Below are positions 16,447 to 25,300 of a stretch of 27,189 nucleotides of DNA, piece after piece (the stretch's first letter is position 1; each line of letters opens with the position of its first letter). This stretch comes from JAVEYA01 sp034003745 (GTDB lineage: Bacteria > Bacillota > Peptococcia > DRI-13 > PHAD01). A program made the position numbers and the translations under genes. Where the stretch lies: NCBI GenBank assembly GCA_034003745.1, contig JAVEYA010000025.1, positions 1 through 27,189 on the forward strand, given 5' to 3'. The notes under the pieces were generated by a model. It ran no database searches. It was not told the DNA's origin and was given only the letters and a program-made list of their open reading frames with translations.

Positions 16447-16758
16447 ATGTCAAATTGGACTCAGCAAGAAGTAGAGCAAGCAATGGAAAAGGTCAAGGAG
16501 CTCTCGGTTAAAGAAAGCGCGTTCCGGAAACTGGCTCTGGAGAATCCCAATGAAGCCATTAAAAAAGCTGCTGGTAAAGAAGTGCCTGCAGGAATCGTCA
16601 TCAAATTCATCGAAAATGCCGCCGGTGCGCACATGACCGTGGTTCTTCCCGATGCTCCGGCTTCCGGCGAGCTGTCGGAAGGCGAACTGGGCAGCGTGGC
16701 GGGCGGCGCAACAGGCAATCAGCAACAGCCTGGTTATATTAAATATACGGGCTGGTAA
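16447..16758 (+). CDS. NHLP-type RiPP precursor peptide with a 16-residue core
   Basis: This is a 103-residue precursor. The leader (1-87) is of the nitrile-hydratase-alpha type, with AFRKLALENPNEAIKKAAGKE and TVVLPDA, followed by GELSEGELGSVAGG ending at Gly86-Gly87. The core is ATGNQQQPGYIKYTGW. It holds one lysine (Lys99), two tyrosines, one tryptophan, and no cysteine, arginine or serine. The start is ATG at 16447 with AAAGGAGA upstream. The partner GNAT lies directly upstream, and a PqqD-bearing radical SAM gene faces it across the shared terminator. With no Cys or Ser and only two Thr, lanthionines are excluded; acylation of Lys99 or of the new N-terminus and radical modification of Tyr/Trp/Lys are possible. 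Confidence 0.9.
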   Translation: MSNWTQQEVEQAMEKVKELSVKESAFRKLALENPNEAIKKAAGKEVPAGIVIKFIENAAGAHMTVVLPDAPASGELSEGELGSVAGGATGNQQQPGYIKYTGW

Positions 16759-16777
16759 CAGAATAAAAACTATAATA

Positions 16778-16823
16778 CCGGTCGGATCTTGCGCTTATAA
16801 TGCAAGGCCGACCGGCTTTTTTA
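16778..16823 (+). terminator. Strong intrinsic terminator after the NHLP precursor
   Basis: CCGGTCGG pairs with CCGACCGG (8 bp), extended inside by CTTGC/GCAAG, and is followed by CTTTTTTAT on the plus strand. The minus-strand side has a weaker T-rich flank, so it may also stop the convergent radical SAM transcript, whose stop codon abuts it. Confidence 0.88.
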
Positions 16824-18239
16824 TCACTGTTTAATCAAGCCATAATCCGTAAGCTTGCGAAATAATCCTGTCAGATCAAGCTTCACCGTCTCTGGTTCGC
16901 ATCCATACTTAGTAGCTATTTCCTGGGCAATTTCCCCGCCGGTTCGTGTCCCGTCCATTCGTAGGTAGGCTAAGTGCGCTGGATAATTCATAATATATAA
17001 TCCCTGCGCCGAGCGCGCCAGCAGGTAGCTGCCATCCTCACGCACCTTTAGGGCAGTTCCTTTGGCTTTCAGGGAGAGCAGGGACAGGTCTGGCTTGGGC
17101 TGATCAGTGTAAGAGACATGACCAGTATAAGGTACAACCGACGGAGGCGTATAATTGGGGAGGTGATTCTGCAGAAGCTCCTCTTTTTTGGTTACTGAGG
17201 AGAAGTCCAGGCGCATATCCCGATCCAGATAATTGACAAAATCCTTATTCCCCCCCCAGACCACATCGGCATTATGCAGGTATTCCAATACCCTAGGGTG
17301 CTTGCTGGCATCCCTTCCCCTTTGACACCAGATTTCGCCGATCTCCTCCGACAGCACATTGCCGATGACAAAAGGAGCCAGGCACCCCATGCGGACATCC
17401 CCATTGGGCCTGATCAGCAAACTGGCCCTCGGTATACCGGATAAGGCCATCTGTACCATAACGTTTCCTGTATAGGCCTGCTCCACAAAATCCTGTTTGT
17501 GCCGCAGGTTTTGCAGCCGACTATAAAAGTCTTCCAGCTGATTCTGGGAGAGGAGCAAATGTTTGTTTTGGGCGGCCCTTCCGCTGGCGCCAATGGAATC
17601 AAACATGATTCTCGCGGCACCCACTTCCCTGGCCAAGTCGGCCATTCTGTCTATTTCTGCCAGATTAGTCGGGGCCACACAACTGGAGATTTCAAAAGCA
17701 ACCCCGTATTGAGCCATCAGACGGGCGGCTTGCACCGCCCTTGCGAAGCTGCCCGGAACCTGCCTTAAGGAGTCGTGCAATTCCGCATTGTAACCATCCA
17801 GAGAAAGCCTCACCCTGAGTCTTTTAAATTTGGCCAAAGCCAAGGCTGTATTTTCGTCCAGCAAATAACCGTTGGTAATAATCAGCAGGGCGGCGCCGTC
17901 TTTGGCGAATAAGTCCAGCAGCTCTAATAAGAGGTCCTTTTTCAGCAAAGGCTCGCCGCCCGAAAAACAGATCTCAAATACTCCTCCCTCGCCGACAATT
18001 CCCTCGGCCAGGGCGCGCCATCTCTCGTCAGTCATATTTTCCGCTTTTTCTGACCCCATCCCGGAATCATTAAAGCAATGGAGGCAGCGGAGGTTACAGA
18101 GGTCGGTCAGGTCAAACTGGATGTTCAAGGGAAAGTTAAAATAGGACGGGTAATTGCCCTGGCGCTGCTTTGCCAGCACATATTGCTCCATGCTCTTGAC
18201 CAGCTGTTCTTCTTCCCGGATCATCTCTTCAATCATCAT
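16824..18239 (-). CDS. Radical SAM protein with C-terminal PqqD-like domain
   Basis: The protein has 471 residues. The radical SAM core has DLCNLRCLHC (Cys48, Cys52, Cys55) and SGGEP at 93-97. A reduced SPASM-like part follows (PNGDVRMGCLAPFVIGNVLSE), with far fewer cysteines than the other radical SAM protein here. After a proline/tyrosine-rich linker (about 362-390), residues ~390-471 form a PqqD-like domain (TRTGGEIAQEIATKYGCEPETV), the fold that binds RiPP leaders. It is the last gene of the PKS operon, 3 bases after the hydrolase gene, yet its end faces the NHLP precursor. A role in modifying that precursor is the natural inference; the type of modification is unknown. Confidence 0.85.
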   Translation of the reverse strand: MMIEEMIREEEQLVKSMEQYVLAKQRQGNYPSYFNFPLNIQFDLTDLCNLRCLHCFNDSGMGSEKAENMTDERWRALAEGIVGEGGVFEICFSGGEPLLKKDLLLELLDLFAKDGAALLIITNGYLLDENTALALAKFKRLRVRLSLDGYNAELHDSLRQVPGSFARAVQAARLMAQYGVAFEISSCVAPTNLAEIDRMADLAREVGAARIMFDSIGASGRAAQNKHLLLSQNQLEDFYSRLQNLRHKQDFVEQAYTGNVMVQMALSGIPRASLLIRPNGDVRMGCLAPFVIGNVLSEEIGEIWCQRGRDASKHPRVLEYLHNADVVWGGNKDFVNYLDRDMRLDFSSVTKKEELLQNHLPNYTPPSVVPYTGHVSYTDQPKPDLSLLSLKAKGTALKVREDGSYLLARSAQGLYIMNYPAHLAYLRMDGTRTGGEIAQEIATKYGCEPETVKLDLTGLFRKLTDYGLIKQ

Positions 18240-18242
18240 CTC

Positions 18243-19367
18243 TCACCCCATTATTCTCTGCTTCAGCAAAGCTTTCAGCATATAATAAATCATTTCCTCG
18301 GGATACACCCCGGCAGCGAAGCTGGAAAGCAGCACTACCTTCAGCTCCAGTTCGGGGACTGCCATCCAGAAGGAATTATAGCCATGGAGGGCACCCCTGT
18401 GAAGTATAAAACGGTAAACCTTTTCCCCTGTCCAAATACTCTTGGAGACAAACTGCAGCCCCTGCCTGAAGAGGCTCTCCAGCTCCGATAACCCGGCTTC
18501 CATAGTGACAATTCCGCAGGCATAATTGTTATATACCGTCTTGAAAGCTATCTCCCTGAATCGTTCCGGAATCACCTGTCCGGAAAGTAACAGGTCGATC
18601 CAGCGGGTCATATCGGCCAGGGAGGAGTAAATATTACCGGCGGAAAAAAATAATTCCGGCCGATGCCAGGGCAGTTCCGTAAAAATGTGGTTGCCACTAC
18701 CGTTATGCTCTACAAAATACTGTTTGGCGAATAACCCCTGATCCTCATCCCCCTGAAAATAGCCTGTCTCGGAGAGTCCCAGGGGATCTAGCAGCCGCTC
18801 CTGCAGGACACGGGGAAAGGGCTGGCCCAATACTTCTTCAACAATCCCGCCCAAAATAAAATAGTTGGTATTGCTGTACTTAAAACTGCTTCCCGGCTCA
18901 AATTCCAGTTCCGGGCGGGAAACCTCCCCAATAATTTCCGGGACGGTATAGCCACGGAAGGTTTCCGGCTTAGCAAGATCGGGGTTATCTGTATAATTAT
19001 ATATCCCCGATGTATGGGTCAGGAGCTGATGAAGGGTTATTCTCTGACCCTGATCCCGGCGAAAATAGGGCAGATAATCAGAAATATGCCCCGCTATATC
19101 CACCATCCCCTGCTCGGCCAGCCTAAAAATCAGAGCCGCTGTAAACTGCTTGCTGTTGGAGCCTATCAAAAAACGGGTATGCTCGGTAACCGTCCTTGGG
19201 GCAGCATCCCTATCAGCATAGCCATAACCCCCGTACACCAGCTTCCGTCCCTTATAGCAGACAGCGGCGCTGCCATTGAACAGCTCGGCCTGGCGGTAGC
19301 GGTGGATAACGCGCTCTATTTCTTTGGTCAGCTCCCTGTATTGCTCGCAGTATTGATTATCAGGCAC
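18243..19367 (-). CDS. Serine beta-lactamase-fold hydrolase (class C / penicillin-binding-protein-like)
   Basis: The protein has 374 residues. The three active-site elements of the family are visible: SNSK (Ser70, Lys73), YSN (164-166) and HRG in LHRGALHGYNS, the usual replacement of KTG. No clear signal peptide is present, so it is probably cytoplasmic, unlike resistance beta-lactamases. In biosynthetic clusters such enzymes act as esterases, D-aminopeptidases or acyl-transfer enzymes. The start is GTG at 19367, directly after the aminotransferase stop, with GGGGGAGGA upstream. A tailoring or release step on the polyketide or peptide is likely; substrate unknown. A self-resistance hydrolase is the alternative. 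Confidence 0.8.
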   Translation of the reverse strand: MPDNQYCEQYRELTKEIERVIHRYRQAELFNGSAAVCYKGRKLVYGGYGYADRDAAPRTVTEHTRFLIGSNSKQFTAALIFRLAEQGMVDIAGHISDYLPYFRRDQGQRITLHQLLTHTSGIYNYTDNPDLAKPETFRGYTVPEIIGEVSRPELEFEPGSSFKYSNTNYFILGGIVEEVLGQPFPRVLQERLLDPLGLSETGYFQGDEDQGLFAKQYFVEHNGSGNHIFTELPWHRPELFFSAGNIYSSLADMTRWIDLLLSGQVIPERFREIAFKTVYNNYACGIVTMEAGLSELESLFRQGLQFVSKSIWTGEKVYRFILHRGALHGYNSFWMAVPELELKVVLLSSFAAGVYPEEMIYYMLKALLKQRIMG

Positions 19368-20651
19368 TTATTGCTTCCTCCCCCAGGACAGCCAGGCCGC
19401 AACTGCTTCATCGGCTGCATTCTGGTGCTTTTGGCATATTTTCATGGCATCCTCAAATACCGTGAGCGCCGTGGCGATATCTTCCCGGCTATGGGCAAAA
19501 CAGGGGAAGACCGTCCAGCCCAGGAAAACCCCACGTTTAATACACTCCTGCATAAAGATATTTTTAAGCGTGGTATCGAATCTTCCTTGTCTGTCCCGAA
19601 ACACAAAGGCCAGACGGGGCGCCGTACCCAAAAGCTCTATCCTGACCCCCAGTCTTTGGGCCATCTCGTTTACTCTTGTCTTCAGCTCTGAGCCAATAGC
19701 CCAGATTTTTTCTGTCACGCTTTTAGTCTCTAACTCCCGGAGAACGGCCATCCCAGCGGCCAGAGAAAGGCGTTCGCCGCTGAAGGTGGTGAAGAAGTAG
19801 ACCTCCTGTTCTACTGAGTCCAGGATCTCCTTTTTCCCGCAGACAAAGGAGAGCGGCATGCCGTTGGCCGCACCCTTGCCGAAGACGGCCAGATCGGGAG
19901 TTATCCCCAAAACACGCTGAGCCCCGCCGATATCAAACCTGAAGCCGGTAACCACCTCGTCAAAGATCAGGAGCGCCCCGTTATGCCTGCATAAATCCTG
20001 CAAATTTTGCAGGAAATTATCCTGGGGCTCCTCAATGATCAGCGGTTCGAGCATCACGGCTGCTACATCGCCTGGAAACTGAGCAAATACTTCTTCGAAC
20101 TGGCTCAAAGCATTATACCGGCAACGGTGAGTATACTGCCGTACTTCCGGCAGAATCCCGCCCTGTCGGACGCCTTCAGCAGCAATGGTCCATTCGTGCC
20201 AGCCGTGATAGTCCCCTCTGATCATATGCTTTTTCCCGGTATAAGCCCGGGCTGTACGGATGGCGGCCTCGCAGGCCGAAGAGCCTGTCTTGAAGAACCT
20301 GACCTTGCCTGCGCAGGGAATATGCTTCTGCAGCATCTGGGCATATTCCACCTCCTGGGGGCTGACCAGGGTAAAATGCATCCCCTGACCCAGCTGCACA
20401 GCTACAGCCTTATCCACCGCTTCGTAACAATAGCCCAGGATAATAGGACCTAACCCCATATCAAAGTCAATGTATTCGTTGCCGTCCACATCATAGATAT
20501 GGGTCCCTTTGCCGGATTGAATAAAGCGCGGGTACCTGCCGGTGACATGCTCGCCGCTGCCTTCGTCATAATACTGAACCAGGGAATAGATACAGTCCAG
20601 ACCCTGGACAAAAAGCGCCAGTGATTTTTCCAGGCTTCTTTTATCTTCCAC
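19368..20651 (-). CDS. Class III PLP aminotransferase, glutamate-1-semialdehyde type
   Basis: The protein has 427 residues and resembles glutamate-1-semialdehyde aminomutase (HemL): GKGTHIYDVDGNEYIDFDMG, KTGSSACEAAIRTARAYTGK, DEVVTGFR (231-238) and the PLP lysine in FGKGAANGMPLSF (Lys259). The start is GTG at 20651 with AAGGA upstream. Between a malonyl-type acyltransferase gene and a hydrolase in a PKS operon, a haem-pathway role is unlikely. Free-standing or PKS-embedded aminotransferases of this type (as in iturin/mycosubtilin and microcystin assembly) convert a beta-keto acyl thioester to a beta-amino acyl thioester. An amine on the polyketide chain is the expected outcome; position unknown. 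Confidence 0.85.
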   Translation of the reverse strand: MEDKRSLEKSLALFVQGLDCIYSLVQYYDEGSGEHVTGRYPRFIQSGKGTHIYDVDGNEYIDFDMGLGPIILGYCYEAVDKAVAVQLGQGMHFTLVSPQEVEYAQMLQKHIPCAGKVRFFKTGSSACEAAIRTARAYTGKKHMIRGDYHGWHEWTIAAEGVRQGGILPEVRQYTHRCRYNALSQFEEVFAQFPGDVAAVMLEPLIIEEPQDNFLQNLQDLCRHNGALLIFDEVVTGFRFDIGGAQRVLGITPDLAVFGKGAANGMPLSFVCGKKEILDSVEQEVYFFTTFSGERLSLAAGMAVLRELETKSVTEKIWAIGSELKTRVNEMAQRLGVRIELLGTAPRLAFVFRDRQGRFDTTLKNIFMQECIKRGVFLGWTVFPCFAHSREDIATALTVFEDAMKICQKHQNAADEAVAAWLSWGRKQ

Positions 20652-20669
20652 GCTCCCACATCCTTAATC

Positions 20670-21584
20670 TCAGCTGTTTTGTAATCTCCTGATTTTATTG
20701 TAGGTTAAGAATTCAAACTCCAAATTGATAACCCTGGACATCCTGGTCAGTTCGCCAGCGGGACTGACCTCCAGAAAACCGTCTATACCGGAAGCACCCA
20801 ATTGCATGATCGAATCCTTCCACTTCATAGCCCCGGTCATATTGAGCAGCAGCTCACTTTTCAGGTCGGAGGCCTTTTGGATGATCCTCTGATTATAGAC
20901 AGACAAAAGCGGAATTTCACTGTCCCGGACCGGGGTCTCATCCAGGAGCCTGACCAGGCTTTCTATACCCCCGGTGGCCCGAGGTGAATGAAAGGCATTG
21001 GGGGCTTTGATAGCCGCGGTCTTGATGGCGCCGCTTTGTCCGGCCATCTGCAGGACCTGGCCAATACCGGCGGTAAGCCCTGAGATAACGATACAGGAAT
21101 CACTGTTCTCTGCGGCAATATAAACGTCGCTTTCCAGTCTAAGATGAGCTATGAATTGAGCCACCTCACTGCAGGATTTGCCGATAATGACACCCATGCC
21201 CTGATTATCTCCGGCAAAGCGCCGGGAGTATACATAGATGGTTTGCAAGAGGCGCAAGCCATTGACAAAAGAAATCGCCCGGCCGCAGACCAAAGCGGTG
21301 ATCAGGCCCATGCTGTAGCCCAGCATGACCACCGGCTTTATTCCCCAGGCTTGGTAAGTATGATAGACCAGACAGTCCCCGGTGAATAGCGCAATCCAAT
21401 CCCAAAACATCTTGTCGCTCCGGTCATCCCCGGAAAGGGAAAGGCCGATTTCCTGCCGGATAACCTGGCGGTATTCCTGCAGTATTTCCCCTCGTCTTTC
21501 ATCGAGTTGATCCAAGAAACCGGTATATTCGCCGCCCACCCCCGGAAAGAGAAAGGCCGGCTTTTCCGGAAGCCGATTCTTCAC
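20670..21584 (-). CDS. Stand-alone acyltransferase (FabD-like) of the PKS operon
   Basis: The protein has 304 residues with an acyltransferase fold. The nucleophile elbow is GYSMG (Ser91) and the catalytic His is in PNAFHS (His199). The N-terminal loop reads FPGVGGE where FabD and AT domains have PGQGSQ, so the glutamine that helps form the oxyanion hole is replaced by Val. The start is GTG at 21584, overlapping the thioesterase stop (GTGA), so expression is coupled. The PKS module has its own AT, so this enzyme may serve another module outside the window or act as a proofreading acyl hydrolase as seen in trans-AT systems. Malonyl-CoA:ACP transfer for fatty acid synthesis is less likely here. 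Confidence 0.8.
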   Translation of the reverse strand: MKNRLPEKPAFLFPGVGGEYTGFLDQLDERRGEILQEYRQVIRQEIGLSLSGDDRSDKMFWDWIALFTGDCLVYHTYQAWGIKPVVMLGYSMGLITALVCGRAISFVNGLRLLQTIYVYSRRFAGDNQGMGVIIGKSCSEVAQFIAHLRLESDVYIAAENSDSCIVISGLTAGIGQVLQMAGQSGAIKTAAIKAPNAFHSPRATGGIESLVRLLDETPVRDSEIPLLSVYNQRIIQKASDLKSELLLNMTGAMKWKDSIMQLGASGIDGFLEVSPAGELTRMSRVINLEFEFLTYNKIRRLQNS

Positions 21585-22312
21585 CCTTGCCCTGCGACCT
21601 CCTGACCCTTTATAAATAATCTTTCCGCCATAATCCGAAATATCTCATCTCTGCTGTGATTGATAAAGAAATGGCCGCCGTTTAGAGCATAGGACCGGCA
21701 ACCTCCGCCGCCCAAATCACTCCAGACAACCCCGTAGCTGGTGTCGGTGCTGTCTTCCCTGCCGTTTATTACGGTTATGCCGCACTTGATTTTATCCCCT
21801 CGCTTCTGGAAAACATAAGTTTCCAAAACCCGAAGGTCATTTTTGATGATGGGTAAATAAAACTCCAGCAACTCCCGGCTTTCCGGCAACTGCGCCGGGA
21901 TGCCCCCCAGATCCAATAACCGCCTGATAATTTCCGGATCAGACAGATTAGCATTTACGTACATATTATCCTGCACAAGGGGGCTGTATCTTCCCGTGAA
22001 GAAAATATGCCTGGGCAGATTCTTACCAAGAGCGGCAATCTTATAATACAGTTCATAAGCCAGCACGGCGCCCATACTGTGACCGTAGAGAGCATAATCC
22101 TCTTGGTCCAGCTTATTTTCAATTAAAGCATAGATATCATCCACCGCTTCCGTAAAGTCACGGTAAAAGCCCGCACCGAACCGTTCTCCCCGGCCCTTGA
22201 TCTCGATCCCTTCTATTTCAATCTTCCCGGCATAGTTTTCTCCGGCGTATTTCTTCCAGCCTGCATAAGCCTGTTTGGAGCCGCCTGCGTATGGTAAGCA
22301 AAATAGCTTCAT
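21581..22312 (-). CDS. Type II thioesterase of the PKS
   Basis: The protein has 243 residues and is an alpha/beta hydrolase of the external thioesterase (GrsT/RifR) family. It starts with the family hallmark KLFCLPYAGGS, has the nucleophile GHSMG (Ser79), an Asp near residue 187 (GREDSTD) and the catalytic His in NGGHFFINH (His214). These enzymes remove stalled or wrong acyl groups from carrier proteins and sometimes release the product. The ATG at 22312 overlaps the PKS stop codon (ATGA), the usual coupling to a PKS gene. No thioesterase domain closes the PKS itself, so a role in chain release is possible. Confidence 0.9.
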   Translation of the reverse strand: MKLFCLPYAGGSKQAYAGWKKYAGENYAGKIEIEGIEIKGRGERFGAGFYRDFTEAVDDIYALIENKLDQEDYALYGHSMGAVLAYELYYKIAALGKNLPRHIFFTGRYSPLVQDNMYVNANLSDPEIIRRLLDLGGIPAQLPESRELLEFYLPIIKNDLRVLETYVFQKRGDKIKCGITVINGREDSTDTSYGVVWSDLGGGGCRSYALNGGHFFINHSRDEIFRIMAERLFIKGQEVAGQG

Positions 22313-25300
22313 TCTCCTTTATCCCCCAACCCCGGCAGATTGGCCAGCAAATATTCACTCAGTTTGCGCACGGTAGGGTTATTGAAGAATACGGAAATAT
22401 CTATTAAGACTCCCAGTAAGGCTTTTATTTCATTTCTTAAGGAGAAAATCATTAAAGAATTCATGCCCTGCTCGGCAAAGGAAAGATCCGCCGAAACCTC
22501 CTCTGCCTCCGCAAATCCCATAATTTTGGCGGCAACTATCTGCAAGCGACTTACTAAATACTCCCTTTGCTCACTGTCTGTCAAAGACTTTAACGTGGCT
22601 AAAACATTCTCCTCTGCCGCCGTATTTCCCTCAGCGCCTGCCGGCTTCTGAGCTGCAGTACTGAACTCCGCCAGGAATTCCGTGACCTCCTCCAGGCCCG
22701 TCTTTTCGCTGTATACTTCCCAGGCGGCGTCTGCGATGACGACTCCTGCAGGATTCTTAGCCAATACCCACTCGATCATTTTCCCGCCGGTTTCCGGGGT
22801 GAGGCACTTAATGCCTTTTAGTTTGATATTCTTGATAGCTTCCGGGCTTTCCGAGGCCACGCCTGCTCCCTCCCAGGGCCCCCAGTTAAGGGAGGTGGCC
22901 GGCAGGCCCAGACTTCGCCTGTATCGGGCAAAACTGTCCATAAAATAATTGGCCGCGGCGTAATTAGCCTGCCCGATGTTACCGGCTATGGAAGCAATGG
23001 ACGAGGTCAGGATGAAGAAATCCAGTTTCTCGTCCTGCAAGGCATTATGCAGATTATATGTCCCCCGGATTCTGGGCCGAAACAAGCGGACAAAACTTTC
23101 CCAGGTTTGATCCTTGATCAGCCTGTCTTCCAATGCTCCGGCCGCCAGAACAACTCCTTTGACAGGTCTGTTATGCTGTTTAATTCGCTGAACTGCCGCC
23201 CTGACGGCAGCCTCGCTGCCGATATCAGCCTGTACGAGCTCCACTTGGATCCCCTGTCCTTGCCAGGCGGTGAGCTTTTCGTAAAACTCGTCCTTCGCTC
23301 CGCTCCTGCTTATTAAGGCAAGATGTTTAGCGCCCTTTTGAATTAGAACCTCTGCAAAGGCCCCCCCGATAGCGCCTGTACCACCGGCAATGATATATAC
23401 CCCTTCCCCGTTCACAGGGATGGGCTGTTCCTCTTTTCCGGCAATGATCCCGGCGCCTTTTACCAGCCGGGGGATATACCTTTTTTGCTGATCCCGCAGC
23501 ACAACCTGTCTATCTTTTCCGTATTTTATTTCTCTGCTAATTTCCTCCGGGTGATTTTGCAGCGTGTCAGTATCAGTATCGATGATGCCGTCCCAGATCG
23601 GCGGGTGTTCCAGCCGGATTACGGTGGAAAATCCCCACAAGACGGACTGCGAGACAGAGACCGAAACGCCCCTTAGATCATGCACATTATTCGTAATTAC
23701 CTTGACAGTCATTTTCCCGATATAATCCAATTCCGTGATAGCCTGCACCAGCTGGAGCAGCACACGGCAGTTCCGTTCCACTCCGGACTGCAATTCCTCC
23801 GGGCTTAACCCGGTCAGCCCGGCTTCATCCGTTACGCCCAGATAAATCAGGCGGATTTTTTCCCGCCTGTATTGCCCGGCCAGCCCGGTAAGGATCTGGG
23901 TTATATCCTCTTTGCCGGCGCCGGAAAGGGTTATACCTTTGGCTCGCATTTTTACGCTGAAATGGCTGACGGCTGCGGCATCATAACCCAGCACCACAAA
24001 TTGCTCGTTCTCATTGCTTGTCCCGTTCCCGCCGGTCTGCTCCGACCCGCCCTTTTCCCGCCACTCCACGTGATACAGCAGACGCTCGCCCCAGGTATCC
24101 TCTTGGTCCAGCAAGCTGTCCCTGTCGGTCAGTTTGGCCAGGAGTTTTTCTATTTCAAAGACTATTTCTCCGTTTTCATTGTACGCGGTGATATCCGCGA
24201 CCACGCCGGACTGCTGCCCATCATCGACATTAACATGGCACCAGTAGCTTTGGGCGGCTCTGTAATAATACTTCAATTTGCCTATGGATATGGGGATGGC
24301 TGTTTGCAGGGAATACTCCCCGCTTTGGGCCGCCATCTTCCGGCTCAGTTCTGAGATGGTAAAACCGCTTTGAAAAATAGCATCGATGACACCGGCATAA
24401 ACATAGTAATCCTGGAGGCCGGGAATATCCCGAGGCGGCTCCAGATAGCAGACGCCCTCTCCTTTACCCCGCCAGACCCGAGCAATGCCCTTAAAGCCCC
24501 CGCCCAGGTTAAAGCCAAAATTTTTCATTGCCTCGTAGAGATTAAAGTCGGAGGTTACTTCCGGGTATCTGTTCTGTAACTCTTCCACAGATACGCCCTG
24601 CCCCTTTTCCGGCGTCTGGCCTAGGCGCATACTGCCCTGGCAATGTTTAAGCCACTTTTCCCGGTGGTCCCGGGTGTCAGCGCTGACCAATTCAAAATTC
24701 ATCTCTTCCTTGTCTTCATCTCTGATGATGAATTGCGCCTGGCGGTCCTCCTCAACCCTCACCGCCAGCGGAGCGTGGAATTCCACATCTAAAAAGGTGC
24801 AGCTGGACGGGCGCCGCAGGTCGGCGGCCATAGACAAAAGCAGGGCAATGTGAGAGGAGGCCGGAGCTATAGCGGTGTCAAAGATAATATGCTCCTGCAT
24901 AAAATAAGGGCTTTCGGCTGTATATCTGCGTTGAAAGATCGTGCTGTCAGGCAAATAGGGGGTTCGAATCCTTTGTCCGATTAGGGGGTGATGCTCCATA
25001 CCGGCGGCATTAAACCCGGTATTCTCCCGGACATAGACGGGGCTTAGCCAATAGGATTTCCGGTCAAAGGCATAGGTGGGCAGCGCCACTTTGTTGTATA
25101 CCCCGTCCAGGCTTGTGGCCAGTTGATCCCAGCGGATAGTTTGCCCCAGATTGTAAAGCTTGCCCAGACAGGCAGCGATTTGCTCCCAAGCCTGTTTTCC
25201 CCGTTCCAGGGAGTTCAATAAGACGGCGTCTTCTCTCAGGATCAGCTTGCCCAGGGCGCATAAGGTATTGCCGGCGCCAATTTCCAGAAAGACGGTATTA

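Noticed and set aside
18243..19367. Calling the beta-lactamase-fold protein an antibiotic resistance gene
   Set aside because: No signal peptide, placed within a biosynthetic operon, and motif HRG is typical of class C-like hydrolases of many functions.
19014..19691. 225-codon open frame on the plus strand across the hydrolase/aminotransferase junction
   Set aside because: Antisense to two genes with intact catalytic motifs; no ribosome binding site or family match.
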